42,500 nucleotides of DNA from Armadillidium nasatum (Eukaryota; Arthropoda; Malacostraca; Isopoda; Armadillidiidae). The stretch covers positions 1 to 42,500 of the forward strand of contig SEYY01005681.1 of assembly GCA_009176605.1 (NCBI GenBank), given 5' to 3'. Under the pieces are notes generated by a model, which saw only the letters and a program-made list of their open reading frames with translations, was not told the origin of the DNA and did not search any database. The position numbers and the translations under genes were made by a program. Below, piece by piece: positions 1 through 13,862 of this stretch (its first letter is position 1; every line of letters begins with the position of its first letter).

Positions 1-690
1 CATGAACTAAAGCCATCTTATAACCAAGGGTTACCCTCATCGCTGGGATCCGCTGTGAAGTAGCCGGGGTCAGCTGTGGAGGCACAGGGATCCACTGTAG
101 AGCCGCCATGGGGTTGAGCGCTCATCGGGGTCCACACACACACGCCGGGGGTCCATAATAGTTATTAATTAATTGAAAATTAATTGATATAATTATTATG
201 AAATAATAATTATAGAACTGGTGTTAAAACACGATGCATCCCACACGGGAGCCACATCTCACCACCCACACACCCCTTCTCTCAGGACCCGTTTCAACAT
301 AAGAAGCCAGCACCATCCCTCGGGGAGCCGCATCAACACAGGTACATGTATATTACCACGCCACATCCTATAGCCCCACACCCACACAAGGAAACGTTAA
401 CCCAGCCGGTCCGTAAGGGGTTGCACCCACCATTCCGTAGCAGCTTGTTAAAAAATACCGCTAACAGGGTGTTTCACATTGGTATAATTCTAAACAAAAA
501 TAATAAAATATATATAATAAATAATAACAGTGCTAGAAAATAAAACACATAATAAATAAAAAAAACTAAAAAGTAAAGACAAGAAATAAAATAAAAAAAA
601 AAAAAAAATAAAAATTTAAAAGAAAAAGTAAAAATAAAAAATAAAAGTAAAGATAAAAAGTATATAAACAAAATAAATAATGTTTAATGA
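1..690 (-). repeat. Inverted arm A of a large repeat block
   Basis: This stretch is the reverse complement, with small differences, of about 4100-4805. Shared landmarks are the GGATCC-rich stretch at 40-135, the AT-rich module ending in GTGTTAAAACAC near 222, a conserved GC-richer stretch at 240-480 and a long A-rich tail (T-rich in the other arm). The two arms are separated by about 3.4 kb. The left end is the window edge, so the arm may extend further. Short reading frames here do not resemble any protein family I know and are probably not genes. Confidence 0.85.
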
Positions 691-765
691 ACCTTACAAT
701 CTATATTACTGTATTTCCTGTAATTACTGTATAAGTGTCAATGATCGATTTATGTTAAAAGGTTT

Positions 766-2180
766 GAAATAATTAATGATAGTAAAAACACAGATCGTGA
801 CAGAGTCGTACATGAAAAAAAATGTTTTTTCATGCTAAATGGGAAATATTTACCTCGTATTTGAAATATGTTAACTTGAAAATGCATGAATAGCTAATGT
901 TGGTAAAAAAAAATACAGCTCGTAACAGTTCAATACATGAAAATAATTGTTTTTTCATGTTTAATGTGAAATATTTACTTCGTATTTGAAATATATTAAC
1001 ACGTTGACTGCCGGAAAATGGGGCTGAGCCCATTTTAAATTTTTTTTAATTTTTTGACCGATTGAGCTGAAATTTTCAGTATATAGAGCTTTTTTCCCGA
1101 CGAAAATAGTCCATTTCTAACGTTTTTACGAGTGATTAACCGTTTAGAAGTTATTTGGGGTCAAAAGTAAAAAAAAAAAAAAAAAATAGCGGGGTCAAAC
1201 CACTGGTCCACATGAGCTGAAATTTTAACTGAACAATCTTAGCCCCAATATATAGATGTTGTAGAAAGAGATTTTTGATATCACGTCTAGAAAAAAAGTT
1301 ATAGGCACCAAAAAAAAATTTTTTTGAAAAAAATCATACCCTTCCGGAGAAAAAAATTATTTAAAAAAAAATGCCTCGAACAATTTTTTTTTATTTTTAG
1401 ATATTATTTAGAGAAGAGATAGGTCTATAACGTATGTTTAGAGAATTGTTAAATAATTTTAGTTTAAAGGAAGATATACTCTCTCAAACTTTTAAAATTT
1501 TTGAAAAATTGCCACAAAAATGGACCTCATTTGAAGAGCTATATCTCAAAAATAGCGAATCAGATCGAACAATATATTGAAAGGAATTTGTAGCCCTATC
1601 AATTTTCTATAAAATTACCAAAATTGAAATATCTAGTTATTGTAGTTTTTTTTTTTAAATATTTTTTTTTAAAAAAAGTTTGAATTTTTTTTTTAACAAT
1701 TTTTACTTTCGATAGTTGGTCAGTATTGGGCTAATAAAAATTTTTCTGTACCTCTGAGAGCAAAAGTCTATTAGAAGATTTTGTAGCGAATAGTCTTAGG
1801 AACACACTCTAAATTTCAAACCAAAAAATATTTTTCATGTGGCCTCACCGTAGATTTAAACATTCCTAAAATTTCTGAAATAACTTCCAAACTTTAACTC
1901 CCTCGCAAAAACGTTAGGAATGGAGTTTTTTCGTCGCGAAAAAAGCTATCTATATTGAAATTTTCAGGTGAATTGGATGAAATTTTTTATTTTATGTCAT
2001 TTGACTGCCTACACGTCAGATGGCACTCAACGTGTTTATTAACTTGAAAATGCATGAATAGCTAGTGTTTGTAAAAAAATACAGCTCGTAACAGTTCAAA
2101 ACATGAAAATAATTGTATTTTCATGTTTAATGCAAAATATTTACTTCGTATTTGAAATATGTTAAAACTTGAAAATGCTT
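766..2180. repeat. 125-bp tandem repeat, about three units, split by an insertion
   Basis: Units start with a CATG at 831, 956 and 2122 and share the stretch from TTCATG through GAAATATTTAC, GTATTTGAAATAT, TTAACTTGAAAATGC and ACAGCTCGTAACAGTT. A partial unit precedes at 766-828. The first period is 125 bp. After removing the inserted element and one TTAA, the second is about 123 bp. Unit 2 is cut at its TTAA by the element at 1000-2038. Confidence 0.85.
1000..2038. mobile_element. TTAA-flanked foldback element 1 (non-autonomous DNA transposon)
   Basis: The element is bounded by TTAA at 996-999 and 2039-2042. Its ends are inverted: it starts CACGTTGACTGCC and ends GGCACTCAACGTG plus TTTA. Inverted similarity continues inward: GAAATTTTCAGTATATAGAGC and a CCCGACGAAAATAG-like stretch at about 1065-1110 pair with diverged counterparts near 1920-1970. 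It is 1,039 bp long and AT-rich, and has no coding capacity that I can see. A TTAA duplication and a terminus of this kind fit the piggyBac superfamily; Kolobok also uses TTAA. It shares interior sequence with the elements at 32061-33063 and 23830-24730. Confidence 0.8.
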
Positions 2181-2189
2181 AAAAAAGGA

Positions 2190-3340
2190 TTGTTGATTAT
2201 GATTGGTTAGGTTGGCCCTAATGATGCTTAGGATAAAACACCATAGGAGCAGTGAGGTATGAATGTGTCAGTCGATAAGTGTGTTTTTGTATTTTTAATT
2301 TATTAGTAAGAACCTTACATCTTTCGGAGCTAAGAATTTCGGTTCTTGATACGAACAAAGTGTAATGGGCACTAATATATAAGTCCATACGGATGAAAAT
2401 TAATAATAATAAAATGAAGGAAAAGTTATGAAGTGTGTTGGTGCGGCTTCGGACCATTCGTCAATGTCAAGGAAAAGGCTTAAAGGTACGGTAGTAATTA
2501 CCAGGAAAATTAAAAGGTGCACGCTTAAATGGAGTATATATGTAATTGATTATTTGGAGTATGGTGATAAATGGTACAAACAATGGGTTTATTATGTTCC
2601 CGTCGATCAATATCAGGAAAAAGGCAAAAAGGTCCAGGTCTAATTACCTGGAAAGCTGAATTTATTAGGATGGGCTTATATTTCTATCAATCAATGTCAA
2701 GGAAAAGGAATAAAGGTCCAAGTATAGTTACCCGGAAAGCGTAAATTATTAGGATGGGCTTATATTTCCATCAATCAATGTCAAAAAAAAAAAAGGTAAA
2801 CAGGTTAACCGGAATTTACCTGGCCTATGTAGAAAGGTATACCGGTCTTAGCCTTGTGTAATGTTTTATGATGACGCCCTCTGGTGAATGGATGAATATG
2901 AAAAAGGGGCGGGGCTTATACTTGTTTTGTGATAATGCCTAAATAATATAATAATATATATATTATTAGTATAGATTTTGGTGTCGTGACGTTTAGATGG
3001 ACTCGGTTGGTCTTAGTGAAATATTGTCGTAAGTAAAAATGTTATATTATATTGTAAAAAATATATATTACAAGTTATACGATTACATTTGTTTTAAAGA
3101 AATTCTGTGTTCCATTATGTTCATATACTTATTAAGTATATAAAATATATAGTTTATATGAATGAAATGTTTTTGAAAATGAGGTTTGTTAAAAATGTTT
3201 AGTGAAAAAGTTTTCCTTCTTAAAAATTTCTTAATTATTTTAAAACTTAAACGCAAATAGATTTTATTAATATTTTTTAAAAAATGTTCATGTAAAAAAA
3301 ATAAACATATTTTAAAACGATCCATAATGTGTGTAAATGT
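2190..3340. other. Unrecognised non-coding stretch with a short tandem repeat
   Basis: I see no gene here. It contains the 84-bp tandem repeat annotated separately, a short moderately GC-rich piece at 2845-2935, and AT-rich sequence after 2940. A segment near 3290-3350 is inverted relative to 5076-5137. An 87-codon minus-strand frame at 3083-3346 is AT-rich and matches nothing I recognise. Confidence 0.5.
2461..2800. repeat. 84-bp tandem repeat
   Basis: The core TCAATGTCAAGGAAAAGG recurs at 2461, 2607 (TCAATATCAGG variant), 2691 and 2775 (partly replaced by A). The last spacings are 84 and 84 bp and the first is 146 bp, so the first unit carries about 62 extra bases. Units also share AATTACCTGGAAAG-like and TATTAGGATGGGCTTATAT blocks. 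The period is a multiple of three, but stop codons interrupt the frame between units, so coding is not supported. Confidence 0.8.
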
Positions 3341-3800
3341 GTTCATGCTTGTTTGTTTGTGTGTGTATGTGTTTGTGTATGTGTGTGTATGTGTGTGTAT
3401 GTGTCTGCTTTTACAAGCTTTTAGAGCTTACCTACCTCATGCTGCTAAGTAAGATATCTTAAGGGCTTCTGGTATGAAATACTACTACTGTTACTATTAC
3501 GTATAACATAATAATAATAATGATTGTATATGTGTGTGTGTTTGCGCGTGTAGATATTCACATATGTGTTTAACAATCTGTTATATAATAATAATAGTAA
3601 TAATACTAGTACTAATGATAATAATAATAATATAAAATAATATATAGTGAAATTTATTTATTAAGTGAAAAACCCTAAAAACAGTTACTATGGAAACATC
3701 TCATGTGTGTATTTGTGCGAGTATGTGTGTGTGTGTGTTCTTAATACCTGAGAAATGAGAGAAGGGTGGGGTAGGGTGAAGGGTGACCCCTACGCCATTT

Positions 3801-3897
<97 letters not shown>

Positions 3898-4805
3898 TTA
3901 TTTTTATTTTTATTTCATCAATATTGGTATATACCAATATATGAATGAATATTACTAACTTCATACTTTTTATTTTCTAAGGATGGTTGATGCGGGGCGG
4001 GTAAGCTGGGTTGGGGAAGCTGAGTGATGGAATACCCACACTACATTATACATGTATATTTATTTATTTATTTATATATTTTTTCCTTTTTAATATTTTA
4101 TTTTATATTTATTTTAATTTTTTTTTTTTAATATATTTTTTTTTAATTTTATTTTTTATTTATATTTTATTTATTTTAAAATTATTTTTTATTTTTTACT
4201 TTTTTTTTAAAATTTTTATTTTTATTTATTTTTATTTTTTGTCTTTACTTTTTATTTTTATTTATTATGTTTTATTTTCTAGCACTTATTACTTATTATA
4301 TATATTTTATTTTTGTTTAAAATTATACCAATGTGAAACACCCTGTGAGCGGTATTTTTTAACAAGCTGCTACAGAATGGTGGGTGCAACCCCTTACGGA
4401 CTGGCTGGGTTAACGTTTCCTTGTGCGGGTGTGGGGCTATAGGATGTGGCGTGGTAATATACATGTACCTGTGTTGATGCGACTCCCCGAGGGATGGTGC
4501 TGGCTCCTTATGTTGAAACGGGTCCTGAGAGAAGGGGTGTGGGTGGTGAGATGTGGTTCCCGTGTGGGATGCATCGTGTTTTAACACCAGTTCTATAATT
4601 ATTATTTCATAATAATTTTATTAATTAATTTTCAATTAATTAATAACTATTATGGACCCCCGAGCGTGTGTGTGGACCCCGATGAGCGCTCAACCCCATG
4701 GCGGCTCTACAGTGGATCCCTGTGCCTCCACAGCTGACCCCGGCTACTTCACAGCGGATCCCAGCGATGAGGGTAACCCTTGGTTACAAGATGGCTTTAG
4801 TTCAT
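3340..4805 (+). repeat. Repeat block B
   Basis: This block is similar in the same orientation to about 5200-6780. Both contain TTTACAAGCTT, a CTTACCTACCT stretch, AAGATATCTTAAGGGCTTC, ATA triplets, a GAGAGAAGGGTGGGG motif followed by a (TA)n array, a T-rich tract, and a GC-richer stretch ending at a GTGTTTTAACAC module. Its right third (about 4100-4805) is the inverted partner of 1-690. The 4650-4790 part has a repeating GGATCCC/ACAGC texture, not found in the second copy. Confidence 0.85.
3806..3897. repeat. (TA)n microsatellite, about 92 bp
   Basis: A near-perfect TA array with one phase shift near 3871. It sits at the same place in the repeat block as the 273-bp array at 5724-5996, so the two arrays are paralogous and differ threefold in length. 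Confidence 0.95.
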
Positions 4806-4806
4806 G

Positions 4807-4870
<64 letters not shown>

Positions 4871-4888
4871 TATAATAATAATAATAAA
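4807..4888. repeat. (TAA)n microsatellite
   Basis: About 27 ATA/TAA triplets with one TATATAAT break. It directly follows the inverted arm ending TTCATG. Confidence 0.95.
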
Positions 4889-4889
4889 T

Positions 4890-5010
4890 TATTCTAAGAG
4901 GGGTGAGGGGGAATCCCCTGCGGGGGCAGCGTGTTTTAACACGAATTCAAAATTATTATTTCATAATAATTTTATTAATTAATTTTTAATTAATAACTAT
5001 TATTTTTTCG
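4890..5010 (+). repeat. Extra copy of the GTGTTTTAACAC module
   Basis: From 4930 the sequence GTGTTTTAACACGAATTC plus an AT-rich run of TTATTAATTAATT type repeats the module that ends blocks B (from 4575) and D (from 6700), and inverted in arm A (about 160-235). It is followed by GGGGTACCC and a short GC-rich patch. Confidence 0.7.
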
Positions 5011-5327
5011 GGGTACCCTAGGGCCACGCCACATAAACTGTTAAACTTTACACTCAACTAAATAAAAAGGTACACAAACATGAACACATTTACACACATT
5101 ATGGTTCGTTTCAAAAATACAAGTTTATTTTTACATGTCTTCAACTGCTGCTAAGATACATGATAATGTAAATTAAATGAGTTTATGGGTGAATGTTTAT
5201 CGTGGTTGTATGTGTGTGTGTGTGTCTGCCTTTACAAGCTTCTATGCTTACCTACCTTATGCTGATAAATAAGATATCTTAAGGGCTTCGGATATGAAAT
5301 ACTACTACTGTTACTAATACGTAAAAC

Positions 5328-5411
<84 letters not shown>

Positions 5412-5422
5412 GTAATAATAAA
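5328..5422. repeat. (TAA)n microsatellite
   Basis: About 31 ATA/TAA triplets. The equivalent place in block B, near 3508, has only a few triplets. Confidence 0.95.
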
Positions 5423-5720
5423 TAAAGATTTGGGTATGTGTGTGTATGTGTGTGTGTGTATATATGTGTGTGTAGGTGTTTGTATATGTGCTTCGCAATC
5501 TGTTATATAAGAATAATAATAATAATACTAATACTAATGATAATAATAATAATATAAAATAATATGTAGAGAAATTTATTTATTTAGTGAAAAAACCTAA
5601 AAACAGTTACAATGGAAACATCCCATGTGTGTATTTGTGTGAGCATGTCTGTGTGCGTGTGTTCTTAATACCTGAGAAGTGAGAGAAGGGTGGGGTAGGG
5701 TGATGGGTGATCCCCACGCC

Positions 5721-6000
<280 letters not shown>

Positions 6001-6909
6001 TATTTATTTCATCATATTGGTATATACCAATATATGAATGACTATTACTAACTTCATACTTTTTTTATTTGCTGAACAATACTGATAAAGGGTTGGGGAG
6101 GTGGGGTAAGGTGATGGGATACCCCTAAGCCATTATACATATGTATATATGTATATATTTAGCAATTTATTTATTTTTAAATTTATTTTTCTTTTAATTT
6201 TTTTTTTGTTTTTTCCTTTTTTTTTTCTTTTTTATATTTCTTTTTTATTTTTATTTTTTATTTTCATTTTATTTTTTATCTTTAATTTTATTTTTTATTT
6301 TATTTTATATTTTAAATTTTTTAATTTTTATTTTTTTTATTTTTATTTTTTATTTTTTATCTTTACTTTTATTTTTATTTATTTTTTATTTTTTATTTTC
6401 TATCACTTATTATTTATTTTGTTTTAATTTTATTATTTGTTTAAAAATATACACATGTGAAACACCCTGTGTGCGGTATTTTTTTTAACAAGATACCCCT
6501 GTTTTGTGGGTGCGACTAATTACGAACCGGCGGGGTTAACGTTTCCCTGTGCGGATTGCTGGGCTATAGGATGTGGTGTGGTAATATACATGTCCCTGTG
6601 TTGAGGCTACTCCCCGAGGGATGGTGATGTTTCCTTATGTTGAAACGGGTCCTGAGAGGAGTGTGGTTGGTGGGATGTGATTCCTTTCGGGATGCAGCGT
6701 GTTTTAACACGAATTCAATAATTATTATTTCATAATAATTTTATTAATTCATTAATTAATAACTATTACTTTTCACGGGGACACCCCGGGAATTTCATAA
6801 CACCTTAAAATACAATGGGGCTACGCCCCACGGCAATACAATACCCTCTGGGGGGTCGTAAACCCTTATAAACACCTTAAAATACCCTGGGACGTAGCCT
6901 ATAGAGGCA

Positions 6910-9936
<3,027 letters not shown>

Positions 9937-9979
<43 letters not shown>
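9937..9979. repeat. Poly(T) tract, 43 bases
   Basis: A homopolymer T run directly to the left of the minus-strand transposon-like coding remnant. In minus-strand orientation it is a poly(A) tail placed after that remnant, which would fit a retrocopied transcript, though a simple expanded homopolymer is also possible. Confidence 0.9.
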
Positions 9980-9980
<1 letters not shown>

Positions 9981-10012
9981 GCAGTTAGGATTATTTTTAC
10001 GACAATCAGATA

Positions 10013-10560
10013 TCACATGAATAAGGACTGCCTCTGATTTTTATCATTTGTCAAGATGCTGCTATACTCTTCAATTAATTTAAAGCCCAATTCAGACAAA
10101 TCATTTGCTACACTTATATTTTTAATGAGTTGTTTTTCTTGCTTATAACCGTCCCTTGTATTCATTGATCTGGATTCACCTCTAAGAAACTGGTATAACA
10201 TAGATTAAGTGAATATTTCTTTTTGAATTGGCTGATATCGCTCTAAACAGCATCTTCCTATTGTTTTTGCGCTCTAAAGCTTTTCTGATATTCATTTCTT
10301 TGGCCTCTTTCTTAGTTATTTTAGTGAACGAGCATCAAAAATTGCTATTCCAACCAACATGGGTGAAAATACCATAAATGAGTGCAAAGTTTATTTACAG
10401 CTGAACGAGAAATATCGTCATCTGGATATTCAGCTATGCTTTTCAAAAATATGTACTTATAATAAGGGGCTTTAGTGTGAAAGGGCGATCTAAGCCAAGC
10501 TTCGTTGCATGAATGAATTAAGAAAAGGCATGTTTCTTTTAATTACTGATTCTTCTCAAA
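10013..10560 (-). pseudogene. Decayed transposon-like gene, family unnamed
   Basis: Read on the minus strand, 10013-10201 gives a 62-residue frame with NDLSELGFKLIEEY followed by LTNDKNQRQSLFM. This resembles the C-terminal part of a protein seen repeatedly in arthropod and cnidarian genomes (pattern ND-ERG-LI-Y-LT-EEQ). About 60-150 codons upstream in another frame is AWLRSPFHTKAPYYK and then LCTHLWYFHP, and in a third frame FDARS, all in the order expected for that family. At least two frame changes and several stops separate the pieces, so the gene is dead. A 43-base poly(A) lies about 30 bp past its end. The family assignment is from memory and I do not know the transposase superfamily. 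Confidence 0.5.
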
Positions 10561-11299
10561 ATGTAAAAGGAAATTGACTCCCGAACATTTATATATATTT
10601 TCAAAGAGTATATAACCTTTGACATCCATTTCTCATGATGAAAGGATCTGGATACTTAAATGACAATCCTAGAGGTGGTTTCCCTCAAAAAAATATTATC
10701 ACCTATTCAAGAAATTCCTTGTGATCGTCTCATCATGCTCAAAAAACATGAAGAAGAAGTTTACAGTATCATCTCGAATGCTTTAATCTTTAAAAAAAGG
10801 TTCGAAAACACCTGTCTCATATTTAATTTTATCCATACTTGCCCATCGTTCTTTGAATCTTCAAAAGAGTAGAACGTCAGGTCTTGACGTTCTTCAGCTT
10901 ACATTCGAATACACTTTTAAAGACATTTTCCAGCATTTAAGGGAGGACGTAGCGCCGTCCGAAGCGATGAAAGTACCCCCCGTTGGGCTTAACCGCGGAG
11001 TGATAGGGTGGGCTAGACCATCCCGTTTCACTCCGTTGCCCTTTGGTTCGTTCCTTTTCGCGTTTAACCTTCTCAGAGGGTCTCTAATGTACCCTCGTCT
11101 CATTTTGGAGTGTCTTTGATCCTACTTCTCCTTCCCCAGACCTCCTTCTCACGTTCCTACAAATTTACAAGAGCTTACTCTTACATTACCTTTATAAAAC
11201 AACAACAATGGCTAAAAATAAAAATGCCTCGGAGATGCTACGAGAGGCGGCATCAAAGAATGCCCCTCATCCACTCTTTCTCCCATCACCACTTAGGAG

Positions 11300-12060
11300 T
11301 TGGTGGCCTCCGGTGATGGGGTTGGTACCACCAAGACCTCAATGCCAACTTGCCTTGGTGCACGATCTTCTTTTTTCATTAACTTCTGCAACATTCGTGG
11401 TCTCTTTACTAATTTCCACTTTGTCGAACACCACCTTTCTTCTTCTAGACCTCATCTCTTATTCTTAACCGAAACTCATATGTCTGAATGCTCTGACAGC
11501 AAGCCCTACTCTGTTTCTTCCTACTCTCTCTATCTTCAATTTTCAGCCAAAGGAGGATGTTGCGCTTATATGCGCAACGATGTTGTCTGTTCTCGTGTCT
11601 CTACTTTGGAGTCTTCTGAATTCTCTACTTTATGGCTTAAGCTTTCTTGCAACTCTAAAACTAAATTTATCTGTTCTGTCTACTGATCTCCTAACTCTAC
11701 AGACTATACAAAATTCTTCGACTATCTTAACTCCAAAATAGAACACATTCTTTCTTCTTCTCCTTTCTTCGAAATCGTCATATTTGGTGATTTCAATGTT
11801 CACCACCGCCAACGGTTTTCATATAGTTCTCACGATCCAGCTGGTGAACTCGCCTTCCAATTTTCTATCCAGAACAACCTTGAGCAGTTGGTGCATCTCC
11901 CTACCCGTATCCCTGATCGCATTGGTAATGATGAAACAACATACTTGATCTTTTCCTAACTTCTTATCCTTCTCCTTACACTGTTAAACTCTTTCCTCCT
12001 CTGGGTTCATCCGATCACCTTCTTATCTCTGTATCTTGTCCTGTCTCTTCAAGTCTTCCG
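11300..12060 (+). pseudogene. LINE copy 1 endonuclease domain
   Basis: The frame 11300-11686 shows the AP-endonuclease N-terminal block FCNIRGL (written FINFCNIRGLF), the catalytic-acid block FLTETHMSE and GGCCAYMRND. After a stop, the same domain continues with IFGDFNVHH (catalytic Asp/Asn block) near 11782-11808, then LVHLPTRIPDRIG. After a frame change it ends with [13 protein letters not shown] (His block) near 12005-12045. All endonuclease motifs are therefore present but spread over two frames. The protein would nick target DNA to prime reverse transcription. The upstream start is uncertain: an ATG at 11208 opens a different frame. Confidence 0.85.
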
Positions 12061-12063
12061 CAA

Positions 12064-12972
12064 GTGCGGCCCCTGCCTTCGGCGAGGAGACGTTTCTGGC
12101 ATTTCGGTACCACTAACTGGTCTGACTTGTGGTTGTACTTCTCTGATTTTAAATGGAATGATTACTGTTTCCATGGGAGGGGTCCCTCTAAGTATGCAGA
12201 GCGCATAACCGAGGCGATTCTCTCTGGCATGGAGGCGTACATTCCATATTCTTTCCCTTCTACTAAATCTAACAAACCTTGGTTTAACTCTGCTTGTTCT
12301 CGTGCTATCCACCACAGGGATGCTGCCTTCAGGGATTACCGTCGTCTTAAAACTCCTGAAACTCATGCTACTTATACTTCATCCTGGAATTGTGCAAAAC
12401 CTATTCTCCGTAACACTAAAAACTCCTTTCTCCGCTTAAAATGCAACAATCTTTCTGGTTCTACTTCCTCACGCCCTTTCTGGCACTTTGGAAGAAATGT
12501 CAACTCTAACTGTGCTTCTACCTCTTTCCCTCCTCTAGTATCTTCTGACGGTACAACTGTCGTTTTGCCTTCCTCTAAAGCTGAACTCTTCGCTCAAACT
12601 TTTGCTTCTAATTCAACCTTAGACGATTCCGGAGCTATTCCTTCACCTTCAATCCCCTCCAACTCATTTATGCCTAAAATTATAATTTCTATTAAAGACG
12701 TCACTTCTGCTCTCTCTGAGCTTAACACTAAGAAGGCGTACGGTCCTGATGGTATCCCTCCTGTGGTTTTCAAAACTTGTGCTTCCGAGCTTGTACCCTG
12801 CCTTGGTAAACTTTTTCGTCTATGTCTTTCTACTTCAACCTTCCCTTCTTGCTGCAAACGAGAGCTCATTCAGCCTGTGCCGAAGAAGGGGGACCCCTCT
12901 CAACCTTCTAACTGTAGTCCCATTTCTTTAACCTCCGTTCTTTCTAAAGCTTTCGAATCTATCATTAATTAA
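12064..12972 (+). pseudogene. LINE copy 1 linker and N-terminal reverse transcriptase
   Basis: A 302-codon open frame. The first two thirds is the linker typical of the family (NKPWFNSACSRAIHHRDAAF, KAELFAQTFASNSTLDDSG). The last third has reverse transcriptase boxes: KKAYGPDGIPPVVFK (box 1 region) and PVPKKGDPSQPSN followed by SPISLTSVLSKAFE (box 2; most relatives have NYRPISL). It stops at 12970. The reverse transcriptase continues in another frame from about 13100. Confidence 0.85.
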
Positions 12973-13099
12973 CAGGAAGATTTGAAAATCTCAATTCTTC
13001 TAATCTTATCTCGCCAGTATGTTTTCGTAAGAAACGCTCTACTGGTGATCTCCTTTCCCTTCTCTCTGACTCTTGGTCCTCCTCTCTATGGCATTTCGG

Positions 13100-13796
13100 T
13101 GAATCTTTTGCCGTTGCGCTGGACATATCGAAAGATTTCGATAGTGTCTGACACAAAGCTTTGATTTCCAAACTTCCCTCTTTCGGAATCTATCCTTCTC
13201 TCTGTGACCTTCTCTCTGATTTCATTTCCGGTCATTCTATAGCAGCAGTTGTAGACAGCCACCGCTCTTCCTTTCAATCTATTAATAGTGGTGTTCTTCA
13301 GGGTCCTGTCCTATCCCCAACACTTTTTCTACTTTTCATTAATGACCTTCTCTCTGTTACCTCATCTCCTATCCACTCCTATGCTGATGACTCCACCCTT
13401 CATTACTCTTTTCAATTTGAAAGGCGCCCCTCTCAACAACAGTTACTAGACGCAAGAGGGGTTGCCTTGGAGCAGCTGCCCTCTCATCTATCTCGTATTT
13501 CTAATTGGGGCAGAGAGAACATGGTTGTTTTCAATGCCACCAAAACTCAATTCCTCCATCTCTCTACTCGACACAATCTTCCACACAATTATGATATCGT
13601 CTTCGAAAACACTCAACTCAGACATTTATCTATTCTTAATATTCTCTTTGTTTACTTTTCTCATGATCTTTCTTGGAAAGATCACATTACCTCTCTTTCT
13701 AAACAAGCTTCTAAGAGATTGGGTGTTCTGAGGCGCCTTCAGTATTTCTTCAATCTGCTTGCTCTGTATAGGGGTGTTGTTCGCCCCTGTATGTAG
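13100..13796 (+). pseudogene. LINE copy 1 catalytic reverse transcriptase
   Basis: This frame carries SKLPSFGIYPSL, NSGVLQGPVLSPTLFLLFIN (box 4; most relatives have GVPQG) and the catalytic box HSYADDSTLHYS near 13375-13410. It then has the downstream blocks [33 protein letters not shown] and RLGVLRRLQYF. The catalytic Asp pair is intact, but the frame ends at a stop at 13794 and the N-terminal half lies in another frame, so no functional enzyme is expected. Confidence 0.85.
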
Positions 13797-13862
13797 TATG
13801 CGTCACACATGTGGATTCCACTCACACAGCTCTCGTGGAAAAGGTGGAGTCTAGGGCTTTAA

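Larger units (their letters stand above)
10940..13862 (+). mobile_element. LINE copy 1 (jockey-like non-LTR retrotransposon), 5' and central part
   Basis: A LINE with an apurinic-type endonuclease and a reverse transcriptase. The 5' end, from GGGAGGACGTAGCGCC, matches the start of copy 4 at 38299, so the untranslated region (about 350 bp) appears complete. No separate first ORF (gag-like) is visible between it and the endonuclease. Coding is broken by several frame changes and stops. The element is interrupted at about 13862 by 1.3 kb of other DNA and resumes at about 15165. Proteins of this type are, as I recall, annotated jockey-like and very common in decapod genomes. The copy is dead but retains the most domains of the four. 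Confidence 0.9.

Noticed and set aside
2428-2643. 71-codon frame over the 84-bp repeat
   Set aside because: It is interrupted in the later repeat units and matches no known family; more likely a minisatellite by-product.
4011-4442. 143-codon frame rich in Phe, Tyr and Ile, which looks membrane-like
   Set aside because: Produced by the T-rich low-complexity tract of the repeat block; the equivalent tract in block D (6149-6427) gives a different sequence.
4652-4897. Possible small protein starting MDPRACVWTP
   Set aside because: It lies in the inverted repeat arm, derives from GGATCC-like repeats, then runs into (TAA)n giving poly-Ile; no family resemblance.
10871-10893. Short perfect hairpin AGAACGTCA/TGACGTTCT
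   Set aside because: A single 9-bp stem near the LINE start, with no T-run or partner site; too little to call a terminator or regulatory site.
11208-11468. 86-codon frame at the LINE 5' end as a separate gag-like ORF1
   Set aside because: It overlaps the endonuclease in another frame and has no zinc knuckle or conserved motif; it is likely a shadow of the broken endonuclease region.
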